Below, in pieces: positions 9,707 through 18,377 of a stretch of 64,000 bases of DNA. Position 1 is the stretch's first letter. Each line of letters opens with the position of its first letter. The DNA comes from Halosolutus amylolyticus (GTDB lineage: Archaea > Halobacteriota > Halobacteria > Halobacteriales > Natrialbaceae). The position numbers were made by a program, and so were the translations under genes. The notes beneath the pieces are model-generated. The model had not been told where the DNA came from and did not search any database. It saw nothing but the letters and a program-made list of their open reading frames with translations. The DNA is taken from NCBI RefSeq assembly GCF_023566055.1, contig NZ_JALIQP010000004.1:124001-188000 (forward strand), written 5' to 3'.

Positions 9707-10025
9707 CGGCGCGTTCGGATCACTCGATCCGCTCGTCGTCGGCGTCGTCGTCGGCATGGCGATCGTGACCGTCGTCGCGAAGGTCGGCGGACTCTGGTTA
9801 CTGAGCCAGATCGAGGTGAGCGATCGTCTCGAGGCGGGGATCGCGGTACTTCCGGGCGCGATCGTGATCGCGATCCTCGGCCCCGAACTCGCCGCCGGCG
9901 GCCCCGTAGAGTGGAGCGCGGCGGGCGCGACTGCGCTGGTCATGTGGCGGACGGGAAGCATCCTGGCGGCCCTCTGTGGCGGACTCGCGACGCTCGTTCT
10001 GCTTCGCTCGCTCCTCCCGGTCTGA
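9699..10025 (+). CDS. azlD: AzlD domain protein, small subunit of the exporter
   Basis: 108 residues with four predicted membrane helices: VVVGMAIVTVVAKVGGLWLL, then IAVLPGAIVIAILGPELAAGG, ALVMWRTGSILAALCGG and a final LATLVLLRSLLPV. This is the size and layout of AzlD/YgaH. Its start codon lies inside azlC (ATGAGTGA overlap), so the two proteins are made together. AzlD is required with AzlC for transport. Confidence 0.9.
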   Translation: MSDGAFGSLDPLVVGVVVGMAIVTVVAKVGGLWLLSQIEVSDRLEAGIAVLPGAIVIAILGPELAAGGPVEWSAAGATALVMWRTGSILAALCGGLATLVLLRSLLPV

Positions 10026-10228
10026 ACCCGCACGGGCCGGGCCGAGAGTCCTGTCGTCGATCGGATGCCGGATCTGCTGTCGATCGCGTCTGCCCGTCTG
10101 ATCGTGCTCCCGAACGAAAAGAGTCGCTTCGTCGCACTCGATGGACCCCGGATCCGCCCGATCGAATCCGGGAGCCCCTCACTCCACGCGGCGGTCCCGT
10201 CGCTCGCCGGTGACCAGGCTTGACAGCG

Positions 10229-11383
10229 TTACTGGTCCTGATCGGTCGACTCGTCGTCCGCCGCGTCGGAGTCGTCGGCGATTTCGCCGCCGAGTTCGAT
10301 CGCGTCGCCGGCTTCCTCGTCGGCCTCGGCACCGTCGGCGTCGTCGGTCGTTTCCTCGGCGTCGGTGTCGTCGTCCGTTCCGGTCGCCTCGTCGTCGGCG
10401 TCTCCGGCACCGTCGTCTCCCGCCTCGTCGGCCCCCTCGGCTTCCTCGCCGTCGTCCGACTCCGCTGGCTCGTCGAGTTCGCCGTTCGATACCGTCACCT
10501 GGGCGTTCTGGATGACCTTCTCGCCCATCTCGTAGCCGGGTGTGTAGACGTCGGCGATCGTCCCTTCCGGTTCGGCGCTGTCGACGCGCATCATGACCTC
10601 GTGGCGCTGTGGATCCGTGTCCGTCCCGGGGTCGGGATCGATCTCGGAGACGTTCTCGTCTTCGAGAATCCGATCGAACTCCCGGAGGGTCATCTCGATG
10701 CCGTCCCGGAGCCCCTCGACGTCGCCGCTCTCCTCTTCTAGGGCGCGTTTCAGGTTGTCGCGGACGCCGATGAGTCGCTCGACGAGGTCCTCCGTAGCGC
10801 GATCCTTGATCTGTTGCTGGCGCTTTTTCGCGCGCTTCTTGTAGTTCTGGAAGTCGGCCTGCTTGCGCTTCAGGCGACTCTTCAGGTCCTCGACTTGCTC
10901 CTCGTACTCCTCGAGTTGCTCGTCCCGGTCCGCGAGGGCCTCCCTGTGTGCTTCGAGTTCGTCCTGGAGTTCGCCGATCGTCTCGGCCTGGGCCTCGACG
11001 CGCTCGGTGAGGTCGTCGAGTTCCGCGCGCTGGTGTTTGACGGTCCCGTTCAGGTCCCGTGCCTCCTCGACGATCGAGTTGACCCGGTGGGCGAGTTCGT
11101 CGTCGTACTCGGTCACGCGGTCCAGGATCTGCTGGACGTCTTCGCTCGTTTCGGGCGCACGGGGACGGTCCTCGGCCGAGTCGGGTTCCGAGTCCGAATC
11201 CGGCTCTGGGGTCGCATCTCCGGTCGAGCCGTTCGACCCGGCCCCCTCGATCTCGGCGTCCACCTCCGCGGCCGATTCCTCCGGTGCCTCCTCCCGGTCG
11301 GCGACCTGCGTCTCGCCGTCGTCGGATTCCTCCTCGGACGGGACACCCTGGGCGGAAGCGTTCGTGCCCTCGTCTTCGCTCAT
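10229..11383 (-). CDS. grpE: Nucleotide exchange factor GrpE with long acidic tails
   Basis: 384 residues from the ATG at 11383 (MSEDEGTNAS). Much longer upstream frames in this phase cross the helicase gene and are shadows. Residues 1-80 are disordered and acidic. About 85-185 form the long coiled coil (repeated heptads around LDDLTERVEAQAETIGELQ). About 185-290 are the GrpE head, with FQNYKKRAKKRQQQIKDRA, LIGVRDNLKRALEE and TIADVYTPGYEMGEKVIQNA. The last 78 residues after SNGELDEP contain no Lys, Arg or His and are mostly Asp, Glu, Ala and Gly. GrpE releases ADP from DnaK. The dnaK gene is on the same strand, separated by azlCD. Confidence 0.96.
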   Translation of the reverse strand: MSEDEGTNASAQGVPSEEESDDGETQVADREEAPEESAAEVDAEIEGAGSNGSTGDATPEPDSDSEPDSAEDRPRAPETSEDVQQILDRVTEYDDELAHRVNSIVEEARDLNGTVKHQRAELDDLTERVEAQAETIGELQDELEAHREALADRDEQLEEYEEQVEDLKSRLKRKQADFQNYKKRAKKRQQQIKDRATEDLVERLIGVRDNLKRALEEESGDVEGLRDGIEMTLREFDRILEDENVSEIDPDPGTDTDPQRHEVMMRVDSAEPEGTIADVYTPGYEMGEKVIQNAQVTVSNGELDEPAESDDGEEAEGADEAGDDGAGDADDEATGTDDDTDAEETTDDADGAEADEEAGDAIELGGEIADDSDAADDESTDQDQ

Positions 11384-11548
11384 GTGCCAGTCAAGGAACA
11401 GCGGTAATAAAAGGGTTGAGGTACGCCCGTTCGCGACCCGCCACCGATCGAACCGTTCACTCACACCGATCGCACGGGCCGTCGACGTCGGCCCTCGATC
11501 GGGCGCCGGACCGACACTATTTGGGCGCCCGGTCCCCAACCCCCGGCC

Positions 11549-13066
11549 GTGACGACGGGACGAGACGACGACCCGACGATCGAACTCCGGTACGAAGACG
11601 GGACGGTCCGCGTCGACGGACTGGATCCGGCGCTCGAATCGGCGATCCGCGAGCGCGTTCCGGCCCTCGAGACGGACCCACGAACGGACGGCTGGCGGGT
11701 GCCTGCGTTCCGCTACGCCGCCCTCCGATCGACGCTGGAGGCGATCGACGCCGCGGTCGTCGATCACGTGCTCGATCTCGCTCCCGTCCCGACCCTCCGG
11801 TCGGCGTACGAACTTCGCTCGTACCAGGAGACGGCGCTGTCCGCGTGGCTCGAGACCGATCGGTGGAACAGCACTGCTGGAACGACGTCGGAACCCACCG
11901 GCGATCCGGCTCGCGCACCCGCGGGCGTCCTCGAGTTGCCGACGGGCAGCGGCAAGACCGTGATCGCGATCGCGGCCATCGAACGCCTCTCCGTCCCGAC
12001 GCTCGTCGTGGTCCCGACGATCGACCTGCTCGAGCAGTGGGAGCGCGAACTCGAGCGGGAGTTCGGCGTTCCCCACTCGAACGCCGATTCTGGCGTTCGT
12101 CGGGAGTCGTCCGACAGCGTCGAGATCGGCCGCTTCGGCGGCGGGGAGCAGCGACTCGGACCGCTCACCGTCTCGACGTACGACTCGGCGTACCTCAAGG
12201 CCGACTCGATCGGCGATCGGTTCGGCCTGGTCGTCTTCGACGAGGTCCACCACCTCGGCGGCGAGGGCTACCGCGAGATCGCTCGCCTGCTCGCCGCACC
12301 CGCCCGACTCGGACTCACCGCCACGTTCGAACGGCCCGACGGTGCCCACGACGTGATCGAGGACATTGTCGGGCCGCTCGTCCACCGGGTCGATCCCGAC
12401 GACCTGGCCGGGACCCACCTGGCACCGTACGACATCAAGCGCCTCGAGGTCTCGCTCACGCCCGACGAGCGCGAGGAGTACGAGCGCAAACAGGAGGTGT
12501 TCACGAACTACCTCGCCCGCTCGAACATCGACATGCGAAGCGGGTCGGACTACCAGGAACTCGTGAAGCGATCGGGCTCCGACCCCGCGGCGCGCGAGGC
12601 CCTGCTCGCACGCCAGCGGGCCCGCGCGATCGTGTACGGGAGCGAGGCCAAGATCGACGCCCTCGGGAGAATCCTCGCGGATCACCGCGGCGATCGTACG
12701 ATCGTCTTCACGGCGCACAACGACCTCGCGTACGACGTCAGCGAGCGGTTCCTGATCCCGACGATCACCCATCAGACGGGAACAGCAGAACGCCGAGAGG
12801 TTCTGGAGCGGTTCCGGCAGGGGACCTACACTCGGATCGCCACCTCGAACGTGCTCGACGAGGGTGTCGACGTGCCGGACGCCTCCGTGGCAGTCGTCCT
12901 CTCGGGTAGCGGCAGCGAGCGCGAGTTCGTCCAGCGACTCGGCCGGATCCTCCGTCCGAATGCTGACGGCGGCCGGGCGATCCTGTACGAGGTCGTCGCC
13001 AGCGACACCAGCGAGGAACGGGTCGCCGAGCGACGGCGGGAGGACGCGCTGTATGATAGCCACTGA
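11549..13066 (+). CDS. XPB/Rad25-type DEAD/DEAH-box DNA helicase
   Basis: 505 residues, GTG start. Residues 1-85 are an N-terminal damage-recognition-like domain. RecA-like domain 1 has LPTGSGKT (130-137) and the DEVH box (231-234). LTATFERPDG is motif III. RecA domain 2 has TIVFTAHNDLAYDVSERF, a TSNVLDEGVDVPDASVAVV block and QRLGRILRPN (motif VI). This is the archaeal XPB helicase, which works with the Bax1 nuclease in DNA repair or transcription-coupled processing. Bax1 is encoded 3.8 kb downstream on the same strand rather than next to it. The last codons AGC CAC and the TGA stop lie inside the palindromic element at 13056, so the native C-terminus may have been altered. Confidence 0.93.
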   Translation: MTTGRDDDPTIELRYEDGTVRVDGLDPALESAIRERVPALETDPRTDGWRVPAFRYAALRSTLEAIDAAVVDHVLDLAPVPTLRSAYELRSYQETALSAWLETDRWNSTAGTTSEPTGDPARAPAGVLELPTGSGKTVIAIAAIERLSVPTLVVVPTIDLLEQWERELEREFGVPHSNADSGVRRESSDSVEIGRFGGGEQRLGPLTVSTYDSAYLKADSIGDRFGLVVFDEVHHLGGEGYREIARLLAAPARLGLTATFERPDGAHDVIEDIVGPLVHRVDPDDLAGTHLAPYDIKRLEVSLTPDEREEYERKQEVFTNYLARSNIDMRSGSDYQELVKRSGSDPAAREALLARQRARAIVYGSEAKIDALGRILADHRGDRTIVFTAHNDLAYDVSERFLIPTITHQTGTAERREVLERFRQGTYTRIATSNVLDEGVDVPDASVAVVLSGSGSEREFVQRLGRILRPNADGGRAILYEVVASDTSEERVAERRREDALYDSH

Positions 13067-13133
13067 AACGGTTTACACACCGATCGTAAAGCCGTCCTGC
13101 GATCGGGTGTGCATTGACTTTCAGTGGCTACTA
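13056..13133 (+). repeat. Palindromic TIR element, copy A
   Basis: A 78-bp element. The left end TAGCCACTGAAA (13057-13068) is the exact inverse of the right end TTTCAGTGGCTA (13119-13130). Inside is a second stem, CACACCGATCG with CGATCGGGTGTG, that pairs with one bulged G. A 7 x 7 internal loop separates the stems, and a loop of about 13 bases closes the structure. A second copy, inverted on the chromosome, is at 31793-31872 with about seven differences. The left terminal repeat supplies the Ser-His-stop end of the XPB gene. It could be a MITE, a mobile palindromic unit like bacterial REP/ERIC sequences, or a 3' UTR hairpin; I cannot tell which. Confidence 0.85.
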
Positions 13134-13245
13134 GAGGCCGATTCCCTCCGGCGGCGGTCGACCGCCACCCGCCGCCCGCTTCCCCGTCGTTGGCAACCCC
13201 ACAGTAGAAACGTCGGAGTGCCGGCGTAACTCGTCACTCGCTACT

Positions 13246-13323
13246 GTCGGCCAATCGTCACCGGCAATCGTGACCGTCGGCCGATCGTCACCGGCAATCG
13301 TCGGCCGATCGTTACCCGCGATC
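13246..13323. repeat. 24-bp tandem repeat, three units
   Basis: Three imperfect direct copies of a 24-bp unit starting GTCGGCCRATCGT begin at 13246, 13276 and 13300. The first and second are separated by six extra bases (GTGACC). Each unit contains the word CGATCG or close to it. It lies between the XPB element and the convergent LLM gene. No protein reading is convincing. It is probably slippage-prone spacer DNA. Confidence 0.75.
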
Positions 13324-13361
13324 GACGGCGGAGCGTCGGTCTACGCCCGGCGATCGATCAG

Positions 13362-14321
13362 TTACTGAAACGAGGGGAGAACGTCCTCGCCGAACGTCTC
13401 GACGAACGCCGCCTGGTTCGTGTTCACGTTGTGGACGAACACCCGATCCACGTCGAGGTCGACGTCGGACTCGAGCCAGGCGACGTGGTCGTCGAGGTCG
13501 GCCGAGACGCGTACGTTCTCCTCGACCTCTTCGGCGGTGATCTGGGCACCTAGTTCGTCGTACTGCTCGGGGGTGCGGAGTTCCTGGGTCACCGGGCCGG
13601 GAATGCAGTTCGTCCCCCACTGCTCTCGGGCGCCCTCGAGCGAAGCGTCGTAGTCGTCGGCGTAGGAGTGCTGGGCCTTGAGGTAGATCGGCTTGTCCGG
13701 TGCCCGCTCCCGGAACGCCTCGACGCGCGCGGCGTCGTCCTCGTGGTCGGGCGTCGCGATCGTGATCATGCCGTCAGCCCAGTCGGCGAGCCACGCGGCT
13801 GTCTCCTCCGACAGCGCGGCCCCGATCAGCGGCGGCGGCGTCTCGGGTCGGGAGTAGAGTGTCGCCTGTTCGACGTCGACGCGGCCGTGGTGGGTCACCT
13901 CTTCGCCGTCCCAGAGCCGCCGCATGACGTCGGCACACTCCTCGAGGCGGGCGTTGCGCTCGCGTTTGACGGGCCAGTCGGTGCCCGTGATGCCCTCGTT
14001 CAGCAGTTGACCGCTCCCGACGGCCAGCCAGAACCGTTCGGGGTACATCTCGCGCAGCGTCGCCGCTCCCTGGGCGACGATCGCGGGGTGGTAGCGGTAG
14101 CCCGGCGCGTTGACGGTGCCGAACGTGAGGTCAGTCGCCTCCAGCGCCGACCCGAGCCAGGACCAGACGAAGCCCGATTCGCCCTGCTGTTCGCTCCAGG
14201 GGTGGAAGTGATCCGAGGCGAGGGCGTGATCGAAACCCTGTTCGTCGGCGAGTTTCACCCACTCGAGGAGGTCACTCGGCGCGAACTGTTCGTGCGAGGC
14301 GTGGTAGCCGAGGACGGTCAT
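13362..14321 (-). CDS. F420-dependent LLM-class oxidoreductase (TIGR03557-like)
   Basis: 319 residues of a luciferase-like TIM barrel. It begins MTVLGYHASHEQFAPSDLL, with FDHALASDHFHPWSEQQG at about 30-50 and RFWLAVGSGQLLNEGITG at about 95-115. These are typical of the G6PD-like F420 oxidoreductases in which the early His and Glu sit near the deazaflavin. The family transfers hydride between coenzyme F420 and an alcohol or aldehyde. The substrate is unknown. Haloarchaea make F420, so the assignment fits. It lies with the GH15 gene between XPB and Bax1, on the opposite strand to both. Confidence 0.9.
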   Translation of the reverse strand: MTVLGYHASHEQFAPSDLLEWVKLADEQGFDHALASDHFHPWSEQQGESGFVWSWLGSALEATDLTFGTVNAPGYRYHPAIVAQGAATLREMYPERFWLAVGSGQLLNEGITGTDWPVKRERNARLEECADVMRRLWDGEEVTHHGRVDVEQATLYSRPETPPPLIGAALSEETAAWLADWADGMITIATPDHEDDAARVEAFRERAPDKPIYLKAQHSYADDYDASLEGAREQWGTNCIPGPVTQELRTPEQYDELGAQITAEEVEENVRVSADLDDHVAWLESDVDLDVDRVFVHNVNTNQAAFVETFGEDVLPSFQ

Positions 14322-14529
14322 CGGAACTCCCCGCCGATCGGCGTCGGTCGCGCGCTCGCGGGGTCGGATCGCGATCGCGCTTCTATTCCGTGCGCTCGCG
14401 GCGATGTCGCGCGGCGATCTGTGCGTGCGTTCCGTGTTCCGGTGTTTCGCGTCGGCACGGTTCCCATCTGAACGAATCGCGGCTTAGTTCTACGGCGTGC
14501 ATTTGCCCGAGTCGTCGCCAACGGGCCCG

Positions 14530-16539
14530 TCAGGAACCGTGCCGTCGGAACAGCGGCGCGGCCACCCCGGTCGAGAGTTCCTCGGGAGGAAAGTCGTCGG
14601 TGTCGCTCGCGCTGGCGAGATAGGTCGCGCTGTTGAGGAGGCCGATGTGGCTGAACGCCTGCGGGAAGTTCCCAAGGAAGGTGCCGTCCACGGCGTGGAT
14701 CATCTCCGAGAGCAGGCCGAGCGACGACGTGTGATCCAGCAGTTGCTCGAACAGGTCATTGGCCTCATCGAGTCGTCCCGAGAGCACGAGTGCGTCGACG
14801 AGCCAGCACGAACAGAGGACGAACCCGCCGGGCTCTCGCGGCCGTGCGGGGCTGTCGGCGAACCGGTAGACCAGGCCGTCGTCGGTCGTCAACTCCTCGA
14901 GGATCGTGTCGATCGTGTTCTGGACGCGCTCGTCGTCGGCCGGCAGGAAGTCGTAGATCGGGATCAGCAGGGCCGTCGCGTCGAGGGCCTCGTCAGCACC
15001 GAAGAACTGCACGAAACTTTCCCGTTCGTCGCTGTATCCGCGTTCCTCGATCGCCTCCCGAACGGCCTCGCGCTCTCGCTCCCAGCGATCGAGCGGCCCG
15101 TCGCGATCGTACTCCTCGGCTACCCGGATCGCGCGATCGAGCGCGACCCAACACAGTAGCTTCGAGTGCACGAAGTGTTCGTGGAGGTCACGAAACTCCC
15201 AGATGCTCTTGTCCCGCTCGTCCCAGTGCTCGCAGACGTAGTCGGCGAGCGCGTGAATGGAATCCCAGTCCTGGTCCGAGAGCCCGTTCTCGTAGCGGAT
15301 GGTCTCGTAGATCCCCTGGACGATCGTGCCGTAGATGTCCAGTTGCTCCTGGGCCGCGGCGGCGTTCCCGATCCGGATCGGGGTCGACCCGCGGTAACCC
15401 GACAGGTGGTCGAGATACTCCTCCTCGAGATCCGTTTCGCCGTGAAGTCCGTACAGCGGCTTGAGATCCCTGGGCGTCTCGTGACCGATCTCGCGGAACC
15501 ACTCGAAGTACCGGCGGGCCTCGGTCGACTGTCCGACGCTGTGGAGTGCCTGGATAGTGAACTTCGCGTCGCGAATCCAGTTGTAGCGGTAGTCCCAGTT
15601 GAGTTCGCCGCCGATCTCCTCGGGAAGCGACGTGGTCGGCGCGGCCGGAATCGAGCCGGTTTCGTCGTGAATGAGCAGTTTGAGCACGAGCGCCGAGCGC
15701 ACGAGGACGTCCCGCCACACCTCGTCGAACTCGAACAGGTCGGTCGCCGACTCCTCGCAACTGTCGAGCCACGCCCGCCAGTAGTCGATCGTCTCGTCGA
15801 GGAGCGCATGATATTCGTCCGCGGGCCGCCGATTCGGCGCCCCGTACTGGAGGTTGAACCAGCGCGTCTCGCCCTCTTCGACGGTTATCGTCGTCGTCGC
15901 GACCGCGGCAGCCTCGTCGACGGCGAGGTCGACGCCGCTGTGGAGATGGAGACTCCCCGGTTCGTGATCGCGCAGCCGATCGTCCTCGGGTGCTTCCGGC
16001 CGGGTTCCGTCTTCCGTCGCGTCGCCGGCGTCTCGGCGCTGCTCCCTCGCTACGACGTCGCCGGCGTCGTCTCGTTCGAGCGCGGTCGGCGCTCGTGCGT
16101 AGTCGAATCGCGGTTCGAAGACGACCGATAGTTCGACCGCTCCAGATACGCCCTCGATCTTCCGGAAGAGCGCCTGCTGGAACCGTTCGTCTCTCGATTC
16201 GCCCTCGTTCCGATCGTCATCGCGCTCCGCGTCGCGTACCGCCCCGGCTCCCGCGACCGGCATGAAATCCGTCACCGTCACCGTTCCGCCGTCCGTCTCG
16301 AAGGTCGTCTCGAGCACGTTCGTTCGATCGACGTACTCGTGGCTCGACTCGTAGGCCTCGACGGGTCGAACGGCGAACCGGCCGCCGTCCTCGGAATCGA
16401 GAATCGCGGCGAAGACGCTCGGCGACTCGAGGTGAGGAAAACAACACCAGTCGATCGAGCCGTTCCGACCGACGAGGGCGCAGCGATCGTCGTTCCCGAT
16501 GACGCCGTACGCGTCGATCGGGAGATAGTCGTCGTCCAT
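14530..16539 (-). CDS. Glycoside hydrolase family 15 (glucoamylase/trehalase-like)
   Basis: 669 residues from the ATG at 16539 (MDDDYLPIDAYGVIGNDDRC). The N-terminal beta domain includes GRNGSIDWCCFPHLESPSVFAAILD. The (alpha/alpha)6 barrel includes ELNWDYRYNWIRDAKFTIQAL, the family's W-D-x-R-x-x-W-x-R-D block that shapes the -1 subsite. LSGYRGSTPIRIGNAAAAQ resembles trehalase-type GH15 enzymes. Activity on an alpha-glucan or on trehalose is expected. There is no signal peptide, so the substrate should be intracellular. It contains an acidic, repetitive insert near residues 175-205. Its 3' neighbour on the same strand is the LLM oxidoreductase. Confidence 0.92.
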   Translation of the reverse strand: MDDDYLPIDAYGVIGNDDRCALVGRNGSIDWCCFPHLESPSVFAAILDSEDGGRFAVRPVEAYESSHEYVDRTNVLETTFETDGGTVTVTDFMPVAGAGAVRDAERDDDRNEGESRDERFQQALFRKIEGVSGAVELSVVFEPRFDYARAPTALERDDAGDVVAREQRRDAGDATEDGTRPEAPEDDRLRDHEPGSLHLHSGVDLAVDEAAAVATTTITVEEGETRWFNLQYGAPNRRPADEYHALLDETIDYWRAWLDSCEESATDLFEFDEVWRDVLVRSALVLKLLIHDETGSIPAAPTTSLPEEIGGELNWDYRYNWIRDAKFTIQALHSVGQSTEARRYFEWFREIGHETPRDLKPLYGLHGETDLEEEYLDHLSGYRGSTPIRIGNAAAAQEQLDIYGTIVQGIYETIRYENGLSDQDWDSIHALADYVCEHWDERDKSIWEFRDLHEHFVHSKLLCWVALDRAIRVAEEYDRDGPLDRWEREREAVREAIEERGYSDERESFVQFFGADEALDATALLIPIYDFLPADDERVQNTIDTILEELTTDDGLVYRFADSPARPREPGGFVLCSCWLVDALVLSGRLDEANDLFEQLLDHTSSLGLLSEMIHAVDGTFLGNFPQAFSHIGLLNSATYLASASDTDDFPPEELSTGVAAPLFRRHGS

Positions 16540-16856
16540 AGTGGCGTATCCCGTTATTCGACTCCCCACGGGTACGATGGCGCGATGGTGCTACTCGTGC
16601 GCGGGCCGGTAAAAGCGTAATTCGTACGATAGGCGGACCGTTTCTCTGGGGGTACTGACCAACTGCAGTGCATCTTATTCACGCGGTGGATCGTGAATGA
16701 CGATTCGTCGTACACACAGTCGATCGTTCGGCTTGCAGGTGATGCGGACACCGCCGTCCTCGTCTGGCCGCTCTGCATCGCGGCGATCGTCGGCGTCGTC
16801 CTCGAGTGTGTCGCGTGCGGGGCACTTTTGGCCTCCCCGGACGGAGGCCGACGTAG
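16540..16856. other. Divergent promoter region, GH15 / bax1
   Basis: 317 bases between divergent starts. There is a perfect 7-bp inverted repeat ATTCACG/CGTGAAT (16677-16683, 16692-16698). ACTTTTGG at 16825-16832 is the probable TATA region for the plus-strand gene. A GGCCTCC/GGAGGCC inverted repeat is at 16830-16849, just before its ATG. Minus-strand TATA candidates for GH15 are CTTTTACC near 16609-16616. No gene is seen. Confidence 0.5.
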
Positions 16857-18377
16857 ATGCTGACGAAGGACTTGCTCCGCGTCTCGCGGGCCGGGGGCGG
16901 CTACCACCCCCAGTTCGCGACGCGCGAGCACCGCCCGCTCGCCGCCCGCATCATCGGTACGTATCAGGGACACGTCGGCGAGACGCGCGGGGCCCTCGAG
17001 ACCGCGCTCACGAACCTGGAGCGCGAGGCGGACGACTTCAAACTCGTCCGCGGGTTCGCGGCCCTCGTCGATCGAGACGCGACGTTCGAGACCGACGCCC
17101 CGATCGATCCCGTACGCGCCCGAACGACGGCGTTCGAGGCGGCCGAGGCCGTCGGCGTCGTCACCGAAGACGAGCGATCGGCCGCGCTCGATCGAGCGGG
17201 CGACGCACTCGGGTCCAACGCGGCGGCCGTCGAGCGATCGCTGTACGCCGATCTCGAGGAGCGACAGGTCCTCGCGGCGGTAGATCCGCGATGGGATCCG
17301 GACGGCCTGCTCGCCCAGTACAACCTTTCGATCGCCCAGACGGCCCTGTTCGACGCGACCGAACTCCGGGTCCGATCGAGCGATCCGAAGGCGCTCGTCT
17401 CGGCGATCAAGCGGCTGCGACTGATGTACGAGATCCACAGGCTGGCCGCCGAGCAAGCCGGCCCGACCGAACGCGAGGTCGTCGTCACCGGACCGACCCA
17501 CCTCTTCCGGGCCACGCGGCGGTACGGCACCCGGTTCGCGCGACTCCTGCGGACGATCGCGAAGAGCGAGACCTGGACGCTCGAGGCGACGATCGACGAT
17601 CGGGGGACCGAGCGGACGCTCGAACTCTCCGACGCGGACCCGGTCCGGGTACCCGACGCCGAAGCCGTGGCGGACGTCTCGTTCGACAGCAGCGTCGAGG
17701 CGGACTTCGCCGGCCGGATCTCGAACCTGGACCTCGACTGGACGCTGGTCCGGGAACCCGAACCGCTCGCGACGGGCACGCGGGTGATGATCCCCGACTT
17801 CGCGTTCGAGTACGCCCACGCCGACTTCCGGGTCTACCTCGAGATCATGGGGTTCTGGACGCCCGAGTACGTGGCGAAGAAGCTTTCTCAGCTCGAGGAC
17901 CTGGAGGACGTCGAACTGCTCGTCGCCGTCGACGAATCGCTCGGCGTCGGCGAAGAGATCGCCGCCCGCGACTTCCGGGCGATCCCCTACTCCGGTACCG
18001 TCCGGGTGAAGGACGTGGTCGACGTGCTCGGGGAGTACGAGCGCCAGCTGGTCGCCGAGAGCGCCGCCGACCTGCCGGCCGAACTCCGCCCGGACGACGA
18101 CGTCGTCACGATCGAATCGGTGGCCGCGAGCCACGGCGTCAGCGAGGACGCGCTCGCGGAGGTCGCGTTTCCGGCCCACGAGCGGGTGGGCCGAACGCTC
18201 GTTCGGCCCGCTGTGCTCGAGACGGTTGCGGACGAGATCAAGGCCGGAATGTCCCTCTCCGACGCGGAGACCGTCTTCCAGAACCACGGCCTCGAGGACG
18301 CGAGCGCGGTGCTCTCGCGACTCGGCTACCGCGTCGAGTGGGAGGGGCTGGCCGGCGGGACGATCGCCGAACGATGA
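16857..18377 (+). CDS. Bax1-type DUF790 nuclease, partner of XPB
   Basis: 506 residues. It opens MLTKDLLRVSRAGGGYHPQF, the usual start of DUF790 proteins. The middle (VTGPTHLFRATRRYGTRFAR) and the C-terminal part are characteristic. The nuclease core is near 320-360: VMIPDFAFEYAHADFRVYLE then IMGFWTPEYVAKKL, with D, E and K placed as in restriction-endonuclease folds. Archaeal Bax1 binds XPB and cuts DNA at the edge of a bubble. The helicase gene usually lies immediately upstream, but here two minus-strand genes separate them. GTG/ATG choice: the ATG at 16857 follows a TATA-like ACTTTTGG by about 28 bases. Confidence 0.9.
   Translation: MLTKDLLRVSRAGGGYHPQFATREHRPLAARIIGTYQGHVGETRGALETALTNLEREADDFKLVRGFAALVDRDATFETDAPIDPVRARTTAFEAAEAVGVVTEDERSAALDRAGDALGSNAAAVERSLYADLEERQVLAAVDPRWDPDGLLAQYNLSIAQTALFDATELRVRSSDPKALVSAIKRLRLMYEIHRLAAEQAGPTEREVVVTGPTHLFRATRRYGTRFARLLRTIAKSETWTLEATIDDRGTERTLELSDADPVRVPDAEAVADVSFDSSVEADFAGRISNLDLDWTLVREPEPLATGTRVMIPDFAFEYAHADFRVYLEIMGFWTPEYVAKKLSQLEDLEDVELLVAVDESLGVGEEIAARDFRAIPYSGTVRVKDVVDVLGEYERQLVAESAADLPAELRPDDDVVTIESVAASHGVSEDALAEVAFPAHERVGRTLVRPAVLETVADEIKAGMSLSDAETVFQNHGLEDASAVLSRLGYRVEWEGLAGGTIAER

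Noticed and set aside
11384-13063. 560-residue N-terminal extension of the GrpE frame, opposite the helicase
   Set aside because: The translation over the helicase gene is shadow-like; the GrpE start at 11383 gives the family's normal acidic opening.
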